A stretch of DNA of 64,000 nt from Massilia violaceinigra (GTDB taxonomy: Bacteria; Pseudomonadota; Gammaproteobacteria; Burkholderiales; Burkholderiaceae_D), in NCBI RefSeq assembly GCF_002752675.1, contig NZ_CP024608.1:7006001-7070000 (forward strand). The letters run 5' to 3'. Made by a program: the position numbers and the translations under genes. The notes under the pieces are model-generated. The model saw only the letters and a list, made by a program, of their open reading frames with translations. It was not told where the DNA came from and made no database searches. Positions 17,765 through 27,301 of the stretch are shown in pieces; positions within the stretch are counted from its first letter, which is position 1; each line of letters starts with the position of its first letter.

Positions 17765-19600
17765 TTAGCCGGCGTGGATATCGCCCACGGGGTGCGGCGC
17801 CAGGCCCACCAGTTGCACCGGCGCCATGACAGCGGCGGCCGGAGCTTTGGCGTAAATGAGATTATCGGCGGTCAGCGTGCTCGCCACGACGTTTTGCAGG
17901 GTCATCAGCGTATAAGCCGTGTCGGCGCCCGCCGCGCCATCGCGGTCGAACTCCACCAGGGTCGAGGTGCCGCTTTGCAGGAAGCGGACGATGCCCGCCG
18001 CCAGCGGGTCGCCGCCCGGCATGGACGTCGTGAACAAGGCCTTCAGGTCGATGCGGTCGCCACCGGCGCCGGCGCTGAAATCCTTCACGATCAGGCTGCC
18101 GGTACGGCCTGCGCCCTGCATTTCGTACGTATCGACGCCCGTTCCGCCGCTCGCGTTGACGACGGTGCTTGCCACCATATCGCGGCGCAGGATGATGGTA
18201 TCGTCGTCGGCCCCGCCCGACGCCACCACGCGCCCCTCCGCGACGCTGATGTGCAGAATGTCGCGTCCGTTACCGCCAAACAGGCCGCTATCGGTATAGG
18301 AGTAAATTTTCAGATAGTCATTGCCGTTGCCGCCATTCATCTGGGTATTGCTGAATCCGCCGTCCAGGGTGTCGTCACCCGCGCCGCCGTCGAGGATGGT
18401 GTCGCCGAAACGCGTCGTCAGCTGGTCGTTGCCATTGCCGCCAGAGAGCGTGTCGGAACCGTCGCCACCGGTGAGGATGTCGTCGCCATCGGCGCCGAAC
18501 AGTTTGTCATTTCCACGGCCGCCATTCAGGATGTCATTGCCGGTGCCGCCAACCAGAAGGTCGTCGCCATACTCGCCGTCGAGCAGGTCGTTACCCTCGC
18601 CGCCGTTCAACTCGTCGTTGCCGGAGCCGCTGGCGATGGTGTCGTTGCCAAGGCCGCCGAAGATCGTGTCTTGACGGCCGCCGAAGGTGAGCACGTCATT
18701 GCCGGTGGTGCCCACGACATACCGGGTGCCTTCCGTGCCATCGGGACTGCTGCCTCGCACGACGTTGGCGGCATGGACGGTCGTGGCCAGGATCCCGCGC
18801 AGGGTCGCGATCGTATGAAAACTCTCTACGGTGCCGGCGGCGCCGTCCTCGTCCACCTGAAGCAAGGTGTCGTTTCCGCTCTGGACAAGGCGCAGGTAGC
18901 CGGCGGCGCCGAATGGATTATCGAGACCGTCGGGCACCCAGGACATGTCCAGCTGGTCGCCGCCGATACCGGCCTGGAAATCGTCGATCACCACATGCTC
19001 GGCGTGTTTGCCGTAAACGAAATAGAAAATATCGCTCCCGCTGCCACCCGACATTCCCACGCTTTTGGTCGCCTGCTCGGGATTGATTCAGATGACATCA
19101 TTGCCCGCGCCACCAGCGACGCTGACGCTCACCGTCGCCGTCGAGGGCGAGGTCGTCACCCCGACGGTGATGATGTCGTCGCCAGCGCCGCCGTCGAGCG
19201 TGTCATTACCGGTCCCGCCGAGGATAACGTCGTTGCCCGCGCCTCCGCTGAGCAGATTGTCCCCGCTCCACTCGACCAGATTGTCATCGCCCTCGCCCCC
19301 GTCGAGCGTGTCATTGCCGTCGCCACCGTCGAGCTTATCGCGGCCGTCGCCGCCGCTGAGAACATCGTTGCCAGCGGCGCCCCACAGGGTATCCTTGCCC
19401 GCCAGACCAGAGAGGGTGTCGTCGCCGCCCAGTCCATTGATGTGGTCATCGAGCACATCGCCGCTCAGTTGATCGGCGCCGTCGGTGCCGGTCAACTTCA
19501 GGCCCGCGGCCGGGCTGACACCCTGGACAACGCTGGCGTTGGCGCGGTGAGTCGGAGCGAGCGCGGCACGGGCCAGCATCGTGGAAGGGGAAATCGTCAT
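17765..19600 (-). pseudogene. RTX repeat protein, short family, copy 7, interrupted by an in-frame TGA
   Basis: A 612-codon frame runs from ATG 19600 (MTISPSTMLARAALAP) to 17765 and is open except for one TGA at 19090-19088, after GGAGNDVI. The reading frame does not change: the residues after the stop (INPEQATKSVGMSGGSGSDIF) align with intact copy 9 (DFESGGPTKSVDAWGGSGSDIF). A single substitution therefore explains the break. The full frame has two RTX/target-module units and ends with MAPVQLVGLAP plus a tail. As written, translation would stop after 170 residues. A GTG at 19060 or ATG at 19054 could in principle restart translation, but no strong ribosome binding site is seen. A sequencing error, readthrough or true pseudogene are all possible. 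The ATG has AAGGAT upstream. Confidence 0.75.
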
Positions 19601-19667
19601 GGTGATCCTTGAGGTGATAAGAAGCTGAACAGCCAGCGAGTAGTCCTGGCAATATTCTCAGTTTGCC

Positions 19668-19696
19668 ATCATGCCTGTCCGGACTACTCATGTCCA
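19668..19696 (-). promoter_or_regulatory. Conserved promoter-like boxes upstream of RTX copy 7
   Basis: TGGACA (19696-19691), a 17-nt spacer, CATGAT (19673-19668) on the minus strand. The TGTTACATTT element of the long copies is absent. Confidence 0.55.
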
Positions 19697-19779
19697 GACG
19701 GAAAGCTACTTGTGGTTGGAAGGAGAACACTGGAAGTCGGCCACGCGGCGCGACATGTCAGACAACATCCCGCAAGGGA

Positions 19780-19820
19780 GCAGCGGCCAGTCGCTGCAAT
19801 GACAGACTGGCCGCGGCTGC
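19780..19820 (-). terminator. Hairpin downstream of RTX copy 8
   Basis: Inverted repeat with GGCCAGTC/GACTGGCC core and GCAGC/GCTGC outer pairing just after the stop of copy 8. No U-tract follows, so it is a weak terminator call. Confidence 0.4.
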
Positions 19821-19830
19821 GGACTACGGC

Positions 19831-21668
19831 TTAGCTGGCGTGCACGTACTCAGGCGCCTGACTCACCAGTCCCACCAGTTCCACCGGCGCGATGGAAGCG
19901 GCGGCAGCTGACTTGGCGTAGATGAGATTATCAGGCGTCAGGTTGCCAGCTACCACGTTTTGCAGGGTCATCAGCGTATAAGCGCTGTCGGCACCCGCCG
20001 GGCCGTCGCGGTCGAACTGCACCAGGGTCGCCGTGCCGCTTTGCAGGAAGCGCACAATGCCGGCTGCCATCGGGTCGCCGCCCGGCGTGGACGCCGTGAA
20101 CAAGGCCGTCACGTCGATGCGGTCGCCGCCAGCGCCCGCGCTGAAGTCCTTGACCGTCACCTCGCCGCTGCGGTTCGTGCCGCGCAGTTCGTAGGTGTCG
20201 ATTCCCGCACCGCCACTGGCGTTGACGACGGTGCTCGCTTCGTAGTCGCGCTGGATAATGATCGTGTCGTCCCTGCCCCGCCCGACGCCACCACGCGCCC
20301 GGACGCGAGGCGGATCTCCAGAACGTCTTGCCCGTTGCCGCCGAACAGACCGCTGTCACCGTGCGAATCGATGAACAGGGAATCGTTGCCATTGCCGCCA
20401 TTTATCTGGGCATTGCTGTAGCCGCCGTGCAGGGTGTCGTTGCCGGCGCCGCCGTCAAGGACGTTATCGCCAAGGTAGCTCGCCAGCCAGTCGTTACCGT
20501 TGCCGCCCGAGAGCATGTTGGTCCCCGCGTCGTCCGTCAGAACGTCGTCGCCATCGGCGCCGAACAGATCGTCGTCACCGTCGCCGCCCTCGATGCTGTC
20601 GCTGCCGCTGCCGCCGTTCAGTTCATCGTTGCCGGCGCGGCCTTTGATATTGTCGTTGCCGAGGCCGCCCATCACCGTATCGTCCCAGCCGCTCATGTCG
20701 CAATAATCATCGCCGTCGGTCCCCACGACATACCGTCCGCTTTCCGAGCCGTCGGGATTGTTTCCGTTCACAAAATTGGCTGCGTGCAGATCGGTCGCGG
20801 CGATGCCACGCAGGGTCGTCAGCGGATGAAATCCCGCCGTGCCGGCGGCGCCGTCGGGGTCGTACTCCAACACGGTGTCGTTTCCGCTCTGAACCAGGCG
20901 CAGGTAACCGCCGGCGCCGAACGGGTTTTCGGGCCCGGACGGGACCTGAGCGATGTTCAACTGATCGCCGCCGATGCCGGTCTGAAAGTCGTTGATCACG
21001 TTGGTTTCAAAGTGCCTGCCGTAATCAAAGAAGAAAATATCGCTGCCGCTGCCCCCCGATATCTCGACGGTTTTGCCGATCATATTGTTTTCCATGACGA
21101 TCAGGTCCTTACCCGCACCCCCATTGAGATGCACCGTTGTTTCAAACGGGACCCACGCAGCGCCTGCATGGATTTCGTCGTCACCTTCGCCGCCGTTAAG
21201 CGTGTCGTTGCCGTTGCCGGCGGACAGGAAATCCTTGCCGTCGCCACCATCGAGCAGATTGTCGCCCACTTTGGCGTACAAAAAGTCGTTGTCGCTGCCA
21301 CCCATCAGGGTATCGTTGCCCATCTCGTCGTTGAACCAATCGACGCCTTCGCCGCCGATCAGCACGTCGTCGCCATCGCCGCCCGACAGGACATCGGAGC
21401 CGGCGCCGCCGTCGATGTAATCGTTGCCACCCTCACCAAACAAATGGTCGGTATCGCCCAGTCCGTAGATGCGGTCGTCGAGCGCGCCGCCGGTCAGGGT
21501 GTCCATGCCGGCGGTGCCGGTCAGGGTCAGGCCGGAAGTGGGCGTGGCGGTGTCGAGCGGGCCGGCCAGCGCGGCGCTTACGTTGACATCCTGGCCGATA
21601 CTGGCGGCGGAGCGGTGCGCCGGTGCGAACGCGGAGCGGGCCAGTGCCGCGGTAGGGAAAATCGTCAT
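19831..21668 (-). pseudogene. RTX repeat protein, short family, copy 8, frameshifted
   Basis: This two-unit short-family member starts at ATG 21668 (MTIFPTAALARSAFAP). The ATG six bases upstream lies inside the AAGGATG ribosome binding site and is less likely. The frame is intact through RVVASGGAG and then, near 20270, continues in the wrong frame (TTRSLSS) to a stop at 20157. The expected continuation, DDTIIIQRDYEASTVVNASGG, then VTVKDFSAGAGGDRIDVTALF and the tail APVELVGLVSQAPEYVHAS, is readable in another frame down to 19831. Inserting one base near 20270 restores a 613-codon frame. The truncated product would lose the last target-like module and conserved tail. Either a sequence error or genuine decay is possible. 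Confidence 0.75.
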
Positions 21669-21736
21669 GGTCATCCTTGAAGTGATAGAAAGGTGAACAG
21701 CCAGCTTAGCATTCCTTGCAATGTTTACAGATTACT

Positions 21737-21765
21737 ATCATGCCTGTCGTGGATGTTCATGTCCA
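21737..21765 (-). promoter_or_regulatory. Conserved promoter-like boxes upstream of RTX copy 8
   Basis: TGGACA (21765-21760), a 17-nt spacer, CATGAT (21742-21737) on the minus strand. Confidence 0.55.
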
Positions 21766-21788
21766 TATGGAACGCTTATATTTGTTCG

Positions 21789-21819
21789 TAAAAAAAGCCG
21801 GGGACGGAAGTCGCCGGCT
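21789..21819 (-). terminator. Rho-independent terminator after RTX copy 9
   Basis: Ten-bp stem with one mismatch (AGCCGGCGAC / GTCCCCGGCT), four-base loop, then a run of seven U on the minus strand, 45 nt past the stop of copy 9. It separates copy 9 from the promoter of copy 8, supporting independent transcription. Confidence 0.8.
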
Positions 21820-21863
21820 CACGGGCCGCCAGCGTCAGGCCGGCCGACCCCTGACAGGTGTGC

Positions 21864-23756
21864 TTAGCCGGCGTGCACGTAGTCGGGCGCCACGCCCACC
21901 AGTTCCACTGGCACCACAGCAGCGAGGGCCGGTGCCGTGGCGTAGATGAGATTGTCAGCCGTCAGGTTGGCGGCCATCACGTTCTGCAGGGTCATCAGCG
22001 TGTAGGCGGTGTCGGGCCCGGCATTGCCATCGGCGTCGAACTGCACCACGGTGGAGGTGCCGCTTTGCAGGTAGCGCAGTACGCCCGTGGCGAGCGGGTT
22101 GCCAGGTCCGCCTGAGTTGGGCATCAAGGTGACATCGATGCGGTCGCCACCGGTGCCTGCGCGGAAGTCCTTGACCGTGATGTTGCCGCCCGGGCCAGAT
22201 CCGCTCACTGCGTAGGTATCGACACCGTCGCCGCCGGTGGCGGTCACGCTGGTGTTTCGGCCAGAATCCCTGAGATTGAAGGTGTCGTCGCCCGCCCCGC
22301 CCGACACCACCACACGGCCGTTTGCAAGCAGCATGTCGAGCACGTCATTTCCGCTACCGCCAAACAGGCCGCTATTGCCAAAAACAATAATTTTCAGGTG
22401 GTCATTGCCGCTGCCACCATTGAGGAGGCTGTCACTGATCCCGCCATCGAGGGTGTCGTCGCCGGCGCCGCCGTCGAGCACGCAGTCGCCCACTATCATG
22501 AACAGATTGTCGTTGCCATTGCCCCCAATGAGCGTGTCGGCCCCATAAAGGCCACGGATGTCGTCGTTACCATCGCCGCCGCTCAGTTGGTCATCGCCGC
22601 CGAAGTCCTCGATGATGTCGTTCCCGCTGCCGCCGTTGATGGTGTCGTTGCCCTCCGCGCCAACAAGGGTGTCTTCGCCGCTCCCGCCCTCGATGCGATC
22701 GTCGCCCGTTCCACCGAACAAATAATTCCTGCCCTCGCCGCCGTATAGCTGGTCGTTGCCTTCGCCGCCGTCGATGTAATCGTTGCCCGACTCGCCATGG
22801 AGCACGTCGTTGCCCTCTTTACCCTCGATGGTGTCGCTCCCGCCGCCTCCCATGACCGTATCGCCATATCCGCCGCCGTAGAGGTAATCATAGTGTGCGG
22901 TGCCGATGACAAAACGGCCGCCCTCCGTCCCGTCGGGATTGATTCCGGCTACAAAATTGGCAGCATCGAGACTGGTGGCGACTATGCCGCGCAGTGTTGC
23001 CAAGGTATGGAAGGTGAAGGCCGTGCCTTTGGCGCCATCGTTGTCCCCCTGTAATAAAGTATCGTTTCCGCTCTGGACCAGCCGCAGGTAGCCGCTGACG
23101 CCAAACGGGTTGGACGATGATGAGAGGCTCTCGTTGAACTTGAGCTGGTCGCCGCCGATGCCGGCGTGAAAATCGTTGATCACGACGCTTTCGTCGTGTC
23201 GGGTATAAGCAAAGTAAAAAATATCGCTACCGCTTCCACCCCACGCGTCCACGCTTTTCGTCGGCCCGCCCGATTCGAAATCGATCGTATCGTCGCCGGC
23301 ACCGCCAGACACGCTGACCTTGCCACCCGCCATGGAAAACCAGGCGCCGACAGTGAGGTCATCGTCGCCGGCACCGCCGTCGAGCGTATCGTTGCCGGAG
23401 CTGTCGGAAAGCCTGTCGTTGCCATCGCCACCGTCGAGCAGATCGTCACCTTCGCCACCACGGAGCACATCGTTGCCGCCGCCACCCAACAGGGTGTCGT
23501 TGCCGTCGCCGCCGTTCAGGTAATCATGGCCCTCCAGGCCGGAAAGCAGGTCCGCGCCCCCAAGGCCGTCGATGCGGTCATCCTGGACGTCGCCGATCAG
23601 CGTATCATCGCCCTCCGTGCCGGTCAGCGTCAGTTCGGCGTTCGGGCCGGCCGCTGCGCTGCTGCCGGCAAGGGCGGTGCTCGCATCGGCGTCCTTGCGC
23701 ACGCCGGCGGCGGAGCGATGCATTGGAATAAGCTTTGACGATAGGGAATTCTTCAT
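21864..23756 (-). CDS. RTX repeat protein, short family, copy 9 (intact)
   Basis: Starting at ATG 23756 (MKNSLSSKLIPMHRSAAG), which has AAGGAT four bases upstream, this gives 630 aa. A longer frame begins at 23924 but would run through the promoter boxes. It has two RTX/target-module units: the first module reads VINDFHAGIGGDQL, the second VKDFRAGTGGDRIDV. The tail VPVELVGVAPDYVHAG fits the family ending. It is the only short member without a disabling mutation and is the best reference for copies 7 and 8. It has no signal peptide or recognised enzyme domain. It has its own promoter-like boxes and a good terminator, so it is probably monocistronic. Confidence 0.87.
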   Translation of the reverse strand: MKNSLSSKLIPMHRSAAGVRKDADASTALAGSSAAAGPNAELTLTGTEGDDTLIGDVQDDRIDGLGGADLLSGLEGHDYLNGGDGNDTLLGGGGNDVLRGGEGDDLLDGGDGNDRLSDSSGNDTLDGGAGDDDLTVGAWFSMAGGKVSVSGGAGDDTIDFESGGPTKSVDAWGGSGSDIFYFAYTRHDESVVINDFHAGIGGDQLKFNESLSSSSNPFGVSGYLRLVQSGNDTLLQGDNDGAKGTAFTFHTLATLRGIVATSLDAANFVAGINPDGTEGGRFVIGTAHYDYLYGGGYGDTVMGGGGSDTIEGKEGNDVLHGESGNDYIDGGEGNDQLYGGEGRNYLFGGTGDDRIEGGSGEDTLVGAEGNDTINGGSGNDIIEDFGGDDQLSGGDGNDDIRGLYGADTLIGGNGNDNLFMIVGDCVLDGGAGDDTLDGGISDSLLNGGSGNDHLKIIVFGNSGLFGGSGNDVLDMLLANGRVVVSGGAGDDTFNLRDSGRNTSVTATGGDGVDTYAVSGSGPGGNITVKDFRAGTGGDRIDVTLMPNSGGPGNPLATGVLRYLQSGTSTVVQFDADGNAGPDTAYTLMTLQNVMAANLTADNLIYATAPALAAVVPVELVGVAPDYVHAG

Positions 23757-23824
23757 GGGGATCCTTGGGGTGATGGCACGCTGAAAAACAAGACAGATAT
23801 TTCTGTCAATGTTTTCATGTTGCC

Positions 23825-23853
23825 ATGATGCCCGTGCAGCATAACCATGTCCA
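23825..23853 (-). promoter_or_regulatory. Conserved promoter-like boxes upstream of RTX copy 9
   Basis: TGGACA (23853-23848), a 17-nt spacer, CATCAT (23830-23825) on the minus strand. One base differs in the downstream box compared with the other copies. Confidence 0.55.
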
Positions 23854-23974
23854 CAAGAAACCTTATATGTGGTTAAAAAACTAGCGTGAATGCAGCCCGC
23901 CGGGGCCGTCAGCTTGCCGGACACGGTCGCGATAACCCTCTCCAGTAAGAAAGCCTACAGGTGTCTTTAAAAGA

Positions 23975-25996
23975 TCAGCTGGGATCGACCCAGCCGGCGC
24001 GCAGCTGTTCTTCAAAGTCGGCGGCCGGCAGCGGGCGCGAGAACAGGTAGCCCTGCACTTCGTCGCAGCCGGCGTCGCGCAGGAATTCGAGCTGCTGCAA
24101 GGTTTCCACGCCTTCCGCGATGACCTTGTGGCGCAGCTGGCGCCCGATGCTGATGATGGTGCTGGCGATGGCGCAATCGTTGCCGTCGAACGGCAGGCCG
24201 GTGGTAAACGAGCGGTCGATCTTCAGGGTGTCGATCGGGAAGCGCTTCAGGTACGACAGGCTCGAATACCCGGTGCCGAAGTCGTCCAGCGACAGGCTCA
24301 CGCCGAGCGCGGTGATGCGGTCCATGATGGCGATCACGCGCTCGATGTCGTGCATCAGCGTGCTCTCGGTAATTTCCAGCTCCAGCCACGACGGATCGAG
24401 CTGGTAGCGCGCCAGGGTCTCGCTCACCCGGACCGGCAAGGCCGGCGAAAATTCGCGCGCCGACACGTTCACGGCGAGGCGGAACGGCGGCAGGCCGGCC
24501 GCCTGCCAGCGCGCCGCCTGGGCGCAGGCCGCTTCCAGCACCCATTCGCCCAGCTGGACGATGAGGCCGGTCGCTTCAGCCAGCGGAATGAACTCGGCCG
24601 GCGGCACCAGGCCGCGCTGCGGATGCATCCAGCGCACCAGCGCTTCGGCGCCGACCATCGAATGCGTACTGATCTCGAACTTGGGCTGGTAGTGCAGCAG
24701 CAGCTCGCCATCGGCCAGCGCCTGGCGCAAGCCCGATTCGAGACGCATGCGTTCCTGCATGCCCTGGTTCATGTCGTGGCTGTAAAAGGTCACGCTGTCG
24801 CCATCGCCGCCCAGCTTGGCGCGCGCCATGGCGATGTCGGCCACGCGCAGCAAGGCTTCGGCGTCCACCCCGTCCTGCGGATAGACGCTGATGCCGATGC
24901 TGGCGCCCACACGCAGGTCGTGTCCTTCGATGATGATCGGCTCGACCAGCGCCGCCTGCAGCTTGTGCGCCACCGTGGTCGCCTCGAAATGCTCGCGGAT
25001 GTCGAACAGGCCGACCGCGAATTCGTCGCCCGACAGGCGCGCCACCACATCCTGTTCGCGCAGCACCTGGCGGAAGCGCTGCGCCACCTGCTTGAGCAGC
25101 TCGTCGCCGGTGGCGCGCCCGAGGGTATCGTTGAACATCTTGAAGCGGTTCAGGTCGATGAACAAAATGCAGGCGGTGGCGTTCTTGCGCTGGGCCGACG
25201 TCAAGCCCTGGTCGACCAGCTTGGCCATCAGGCTGCGGTTCGGCAGGCCGGTCAGCGCGTCGTAGTACGCCAGGTGGTGCAGGCGTTCTTCGGCGTGCTT
25301 GCGTTCGGTGATGTCGGTCAGGTAGGCGATCAGGCCGATCGGGCGCTGCTCGCGGTCGCGCAGGGGCGAGAGCGACAGGCTGGCCCAGAACACCTCGCCC
25401 GACTTCTTGCGGCGCCGCACTTCCATCATGCGCCCGCCCTGCTCCACGAAGGCATCGTGGAAGGCCGTGTCTTCCTCGGCGTACAGGAACAGGATGTTGC
25501 GCCCCACCGCTTCCTGCGCGCTGTAGCCGAACAGCCGTTCGGCGCCCTTGTTCCAGCTGGTGATGTAGCCGGTCTGGTCCATCGTCAGCACCGACTCGTG
25601 GATCTGGTCGAGTATCTGCGCCTGGTGCGAGAGCTCTGCTTCGAGGTCGAGGTAAGCCTGGGTCGAGCGCAGCGCGAAGTCGTTGACCTGCAACAAACTG
25701 GCGGCCAGGTCGGCCAGGCCGGCCAGCAGGCGGCGGTCGGTGTCGTCGTAGGCGGCGCGCCCGCTGACGACGAAGCGGCCGAAATAGTGAGCGCCGTTGG
25801 TCACCTCGCAGGCAAGCTGGGGAACGGCGCCGTCGGCCGCCTGCCCCGGCGCGGCAAAGCTGCCGTGCGGGCTGGCCAGCAGCTCGCGCGCGATGCGCCC
25901 GAGCTCGGCCGCAAGCGGCTCGCCGCGCAGCTTGAGCACGGCGGCACACAGGGCGGCACTACTGGTCAGGAAATCGGTCGCGGCGCTGACATGCAT
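23975..25996 (-). CDS. PAS-GGDEF-EAL cyclic-di-GMP signalling protein
   Basis: This 673-aa soluble protein has an N-terminal sensor region without a named motif (about 1-110), a PAS domain (about 125-245, [22 protein letters not shown]), a GGDEF domain (about 260-415) and an EAL domain (about 430-670). The diguanylate cyclase signature is SGDEF ([10 protein letters not shown]), a first-position change tolerated in some active enzymes. The phosphodiesterase motifs are intact: [35 protein letters not shown] and EGVET. It is therefore most likely a c-di-GMP phosphodiesterase, with cyclase activity uncertain. The ATG lies one base after the stop of the HDOD gene, so the two are likely co-transcribed and translationally coupled. 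Confidence 0.9.
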   Translation of the reverse strand: MHVSAATDFLTSSAALCAAVLKLRGEPLAAELGRIARELLASPHGSFAAPGQAADGAVPQLACEVTNGAHYFGRFVVSGRAAYDDTDRRLLAGLADLAASLLQVNDFALRSTQAYLDLEAELSHQAQILDQIHESVLTMDQTGYITSWNKGAERLFGYSAQEAVGRNILFLYAEEDTAFHDAFVEQGGRMMEVRRRKKSGEVFWASLSLSPLRDREQRPIGLIAYLTDITERKHAEERLHHLAYYDALTGLPNRSLMAKLVDQGLTSAQRKNATACILFIDLNRFKMFNDTLGRATGDELLKQVAQRFRQVLREQDVVARLSGDEFAVGLFDIREHFEATTVAHKLQAALVEPIIIEGHDLRVGASIGISVYPQDGVDAEALLRVADIAMARAKLGGDGDSVTFYSHDMNQGMQERMRLESGLRQALADGELLLHYQPKFEISTHSMVGAEALVRWMHPQRGLVPPAEFIPLAEATGLIVQLGEWVLEAACAQAARWQAAGLPPFRLAVNVSAREFSPALPVRVSETLARYQLDPSWLELEITESTLMHDIERVIAIMDRITALGVSLSLDDFGTGYSSLSYLKRFPIDTLKIDRSFTTGLPFDGNDCAIASTIISIGRQLRHKVIAEGVETLQQLEFLRDAGCDEVQGYLFSRPLPAADFEEQLRAGWVDPS

Positions 25997-25997
25997 C

Positions 25998-27188
25998 CTA
26001 CAGGTTCCTGCCGACCTGGATCGCCCAGTGGAAGGCGTGCAACTGGCTTTGCCACCATTGTTTGTTGTCGATGCCGAGCGCGGCCAGTTGCGCGGATGCC
26101 GGCAGGCGCTGCTCCACCATGCTCAGTTGTTCGCCGAGGCGTCCTTCGCGCAGCAGCAGCGCTTCGGCCGCGGCCGGCGCCAGGCCGAGCGCGCCGACGA
26201 TGTCTTCCATCGACATGCCGAACAGCACGTCGAGCAGCGAGAACACGCCGGTCATGAAAGCGATATCCTGGTCGTCGCGCTCGCCGCCCTGCAGCTTGCA
26301 CAGACATTCGAGCTGGGCCGCGCGCAAGGCGGCCAGCGGCAGCAGCGGATTGGCCATGCCGTCGGGCTGCTGGCGCGCGTACAGCAGCAGTTGCAGCCAG
26401 CGCTGCAACTGGCGCCGGCCCAGCAGGTTGATGGCCTGGCCGAAGCTGGTGATCTGCGTGCTGAGCGCGAACGCGGCCGAGTTGACCAGCTTGAGCAGAT
26501 GATAGGACAGCGCCGGATCCTGCTTGAGCAATTGTTCGAGCTCGCGCGATTCGGCGTCGCGCGCCAGCAGGCCCAGCAAGGCCAGCAGGCGCTTGCGCGA
26601 GGTGCCGTCGTGCGGCTTGGCGCTGGGCGCGGGACGCAGCGGCCATTCGCCGCTGAGCCATTCGAAGCCGGCCTCGGTGCAGTGGGCGAAGTGCTGCGCG
26701 CTGTGCACGCCATGCGCCAGGTGCGGGCCGAACAGGGACAGTACCTGGTATTTGCCGCCGCGTACCACCGGCAAGCCCGCGCTGCAGTCGAGCGCAACCG
26801 CACGCAAGGTGGCCGGCACCTTGACGCCCTCGGCCGGCTGGCCGTCGAGCAGCACGCGGTAGCCTTCGTCGTGCAGCGCCAGCGCATGCTTGACCAGTGC
26901 CTCGTCGCCGAGTACGCCGGCATCGATGGCGAAAATCATCCGGTGCGGCGGCATCAGCGCCAGCAGCGCCGGTGTCAGTATGGCGGGCGATGCGAGGTGC
27001 AGGATGCAGTCGAGCGGCGCAATGGCGGTGAGGAGGTCGGGCTCGCCGAACACGGCGTGCAGGGCGGCGGCCTGGTCGAAGCCCGGCGCGATGCGCACGG
27101 TCAGCGCCAGCCACTCGTTTTGCGCGTTGGCCACCGCTTGCATTTCTACCAACGGGAACGGTGTTGTGTCGAAGGCAGCCATCGGCAT
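25998..27188 (-). CDS. YuxH-type degenerate EAL/HDOD domain protein
   Basis: The N-terminal half resembles a degenerate EAL fold: [21 protein letters not shown] then GYRVLLDG, without EAL catalytic motifs. The C-terminal half is an HDOD domain ([43 protein letters not shown], then [24 protein letters not shown]). HDOD domains are signalling domains without the metal-binding HD residues. The start is taken at ATG 27188 ([17 protein letters not shown]); ATG 27182 is possible, and longer frames to 27248 begin with sequence that does not look coding. The product is about 396 aa. It is coupled to the PAS-GGDEF-EAL gene, so a role in c-di-GMP-related motility or biofilm control is inferred. Confidence 0.85.
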   Translation of the reverse strand: MPMAAFDTTPFPLVEMQAVANAQNEWLALTVRIAPGFDQAAALHAVFGEPDLLTAIAPLDCILHLASPAILTPALLALMPPHRMIFAIDAGVLGDEALVKHALALHDEGYRVLLDGQPAEGVKVPATLRAVALDCSAGLPVVRGGKYQVLSLFGPHLAHGVHSAQHFAHCTEAGFEWLSGEWPLRPAPSAKPHDGTSRKRLLALLGLLARDAESRELEQLLKQDPALSYHLLKLVNSAAFALSTQITSFGQAINLLGRRQLQRWLQLLLYARQQPDGMANPLLPLAALRAAQLECLCKLQGGERDDQDIAFMTGVFSLLDVLFGMSMEDIVGALGLAPAAAEALLLREGRLGEQLSMVEQRLPASAQLAALGIDNKQWWQSQLHAFHWAIQVGRNL

Positions 27189-27301
27189 CTTTGAATTAGG
27201 GGGTTGGACAATCTTAGTTGAGATAATGATCCGAAGCAACCACTTCATGGCGCTTGCAATAGCAGTTCGTCATCATTATTTTCCGTCAATGTAAAAGGAT
27301 A

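Larger units (their letters stand above)
1..23756 (-). repeat. Tandem array of nine RTX paralogues
   Basis: Nine same-direction genes with spacers of 87-230 nt share promoter boxes, leader structure, repeat modules and C-terminal tail. The order from the transcriptional upstream side is three short members (9, 8, 7) followed by six long members (6 to 1). Nothing else is encoded between them. The array continues to the left edge of the window, so more members may exist. Confidence 0.85.

Noticed and set aside
724..23738. Very long plus-strand open frames (450-948 codons) opposite the RTX genes
   Set aside because: They are antisense shadows of GGx-GAy-rich repeats, which rarely give stops on the other strand. 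Their translations are low-complexity Ala/Val/Gly-rich and each minus-strand frame has proper ribosome binding sites and family similarity.
1..23756. Regular short repeats that might suggest a CRISPR array
   Set aside because: The periodicity is about 27 bp in phase with codons and encodes RTX nonapeptides. There are no unique spacers and no cas genes.
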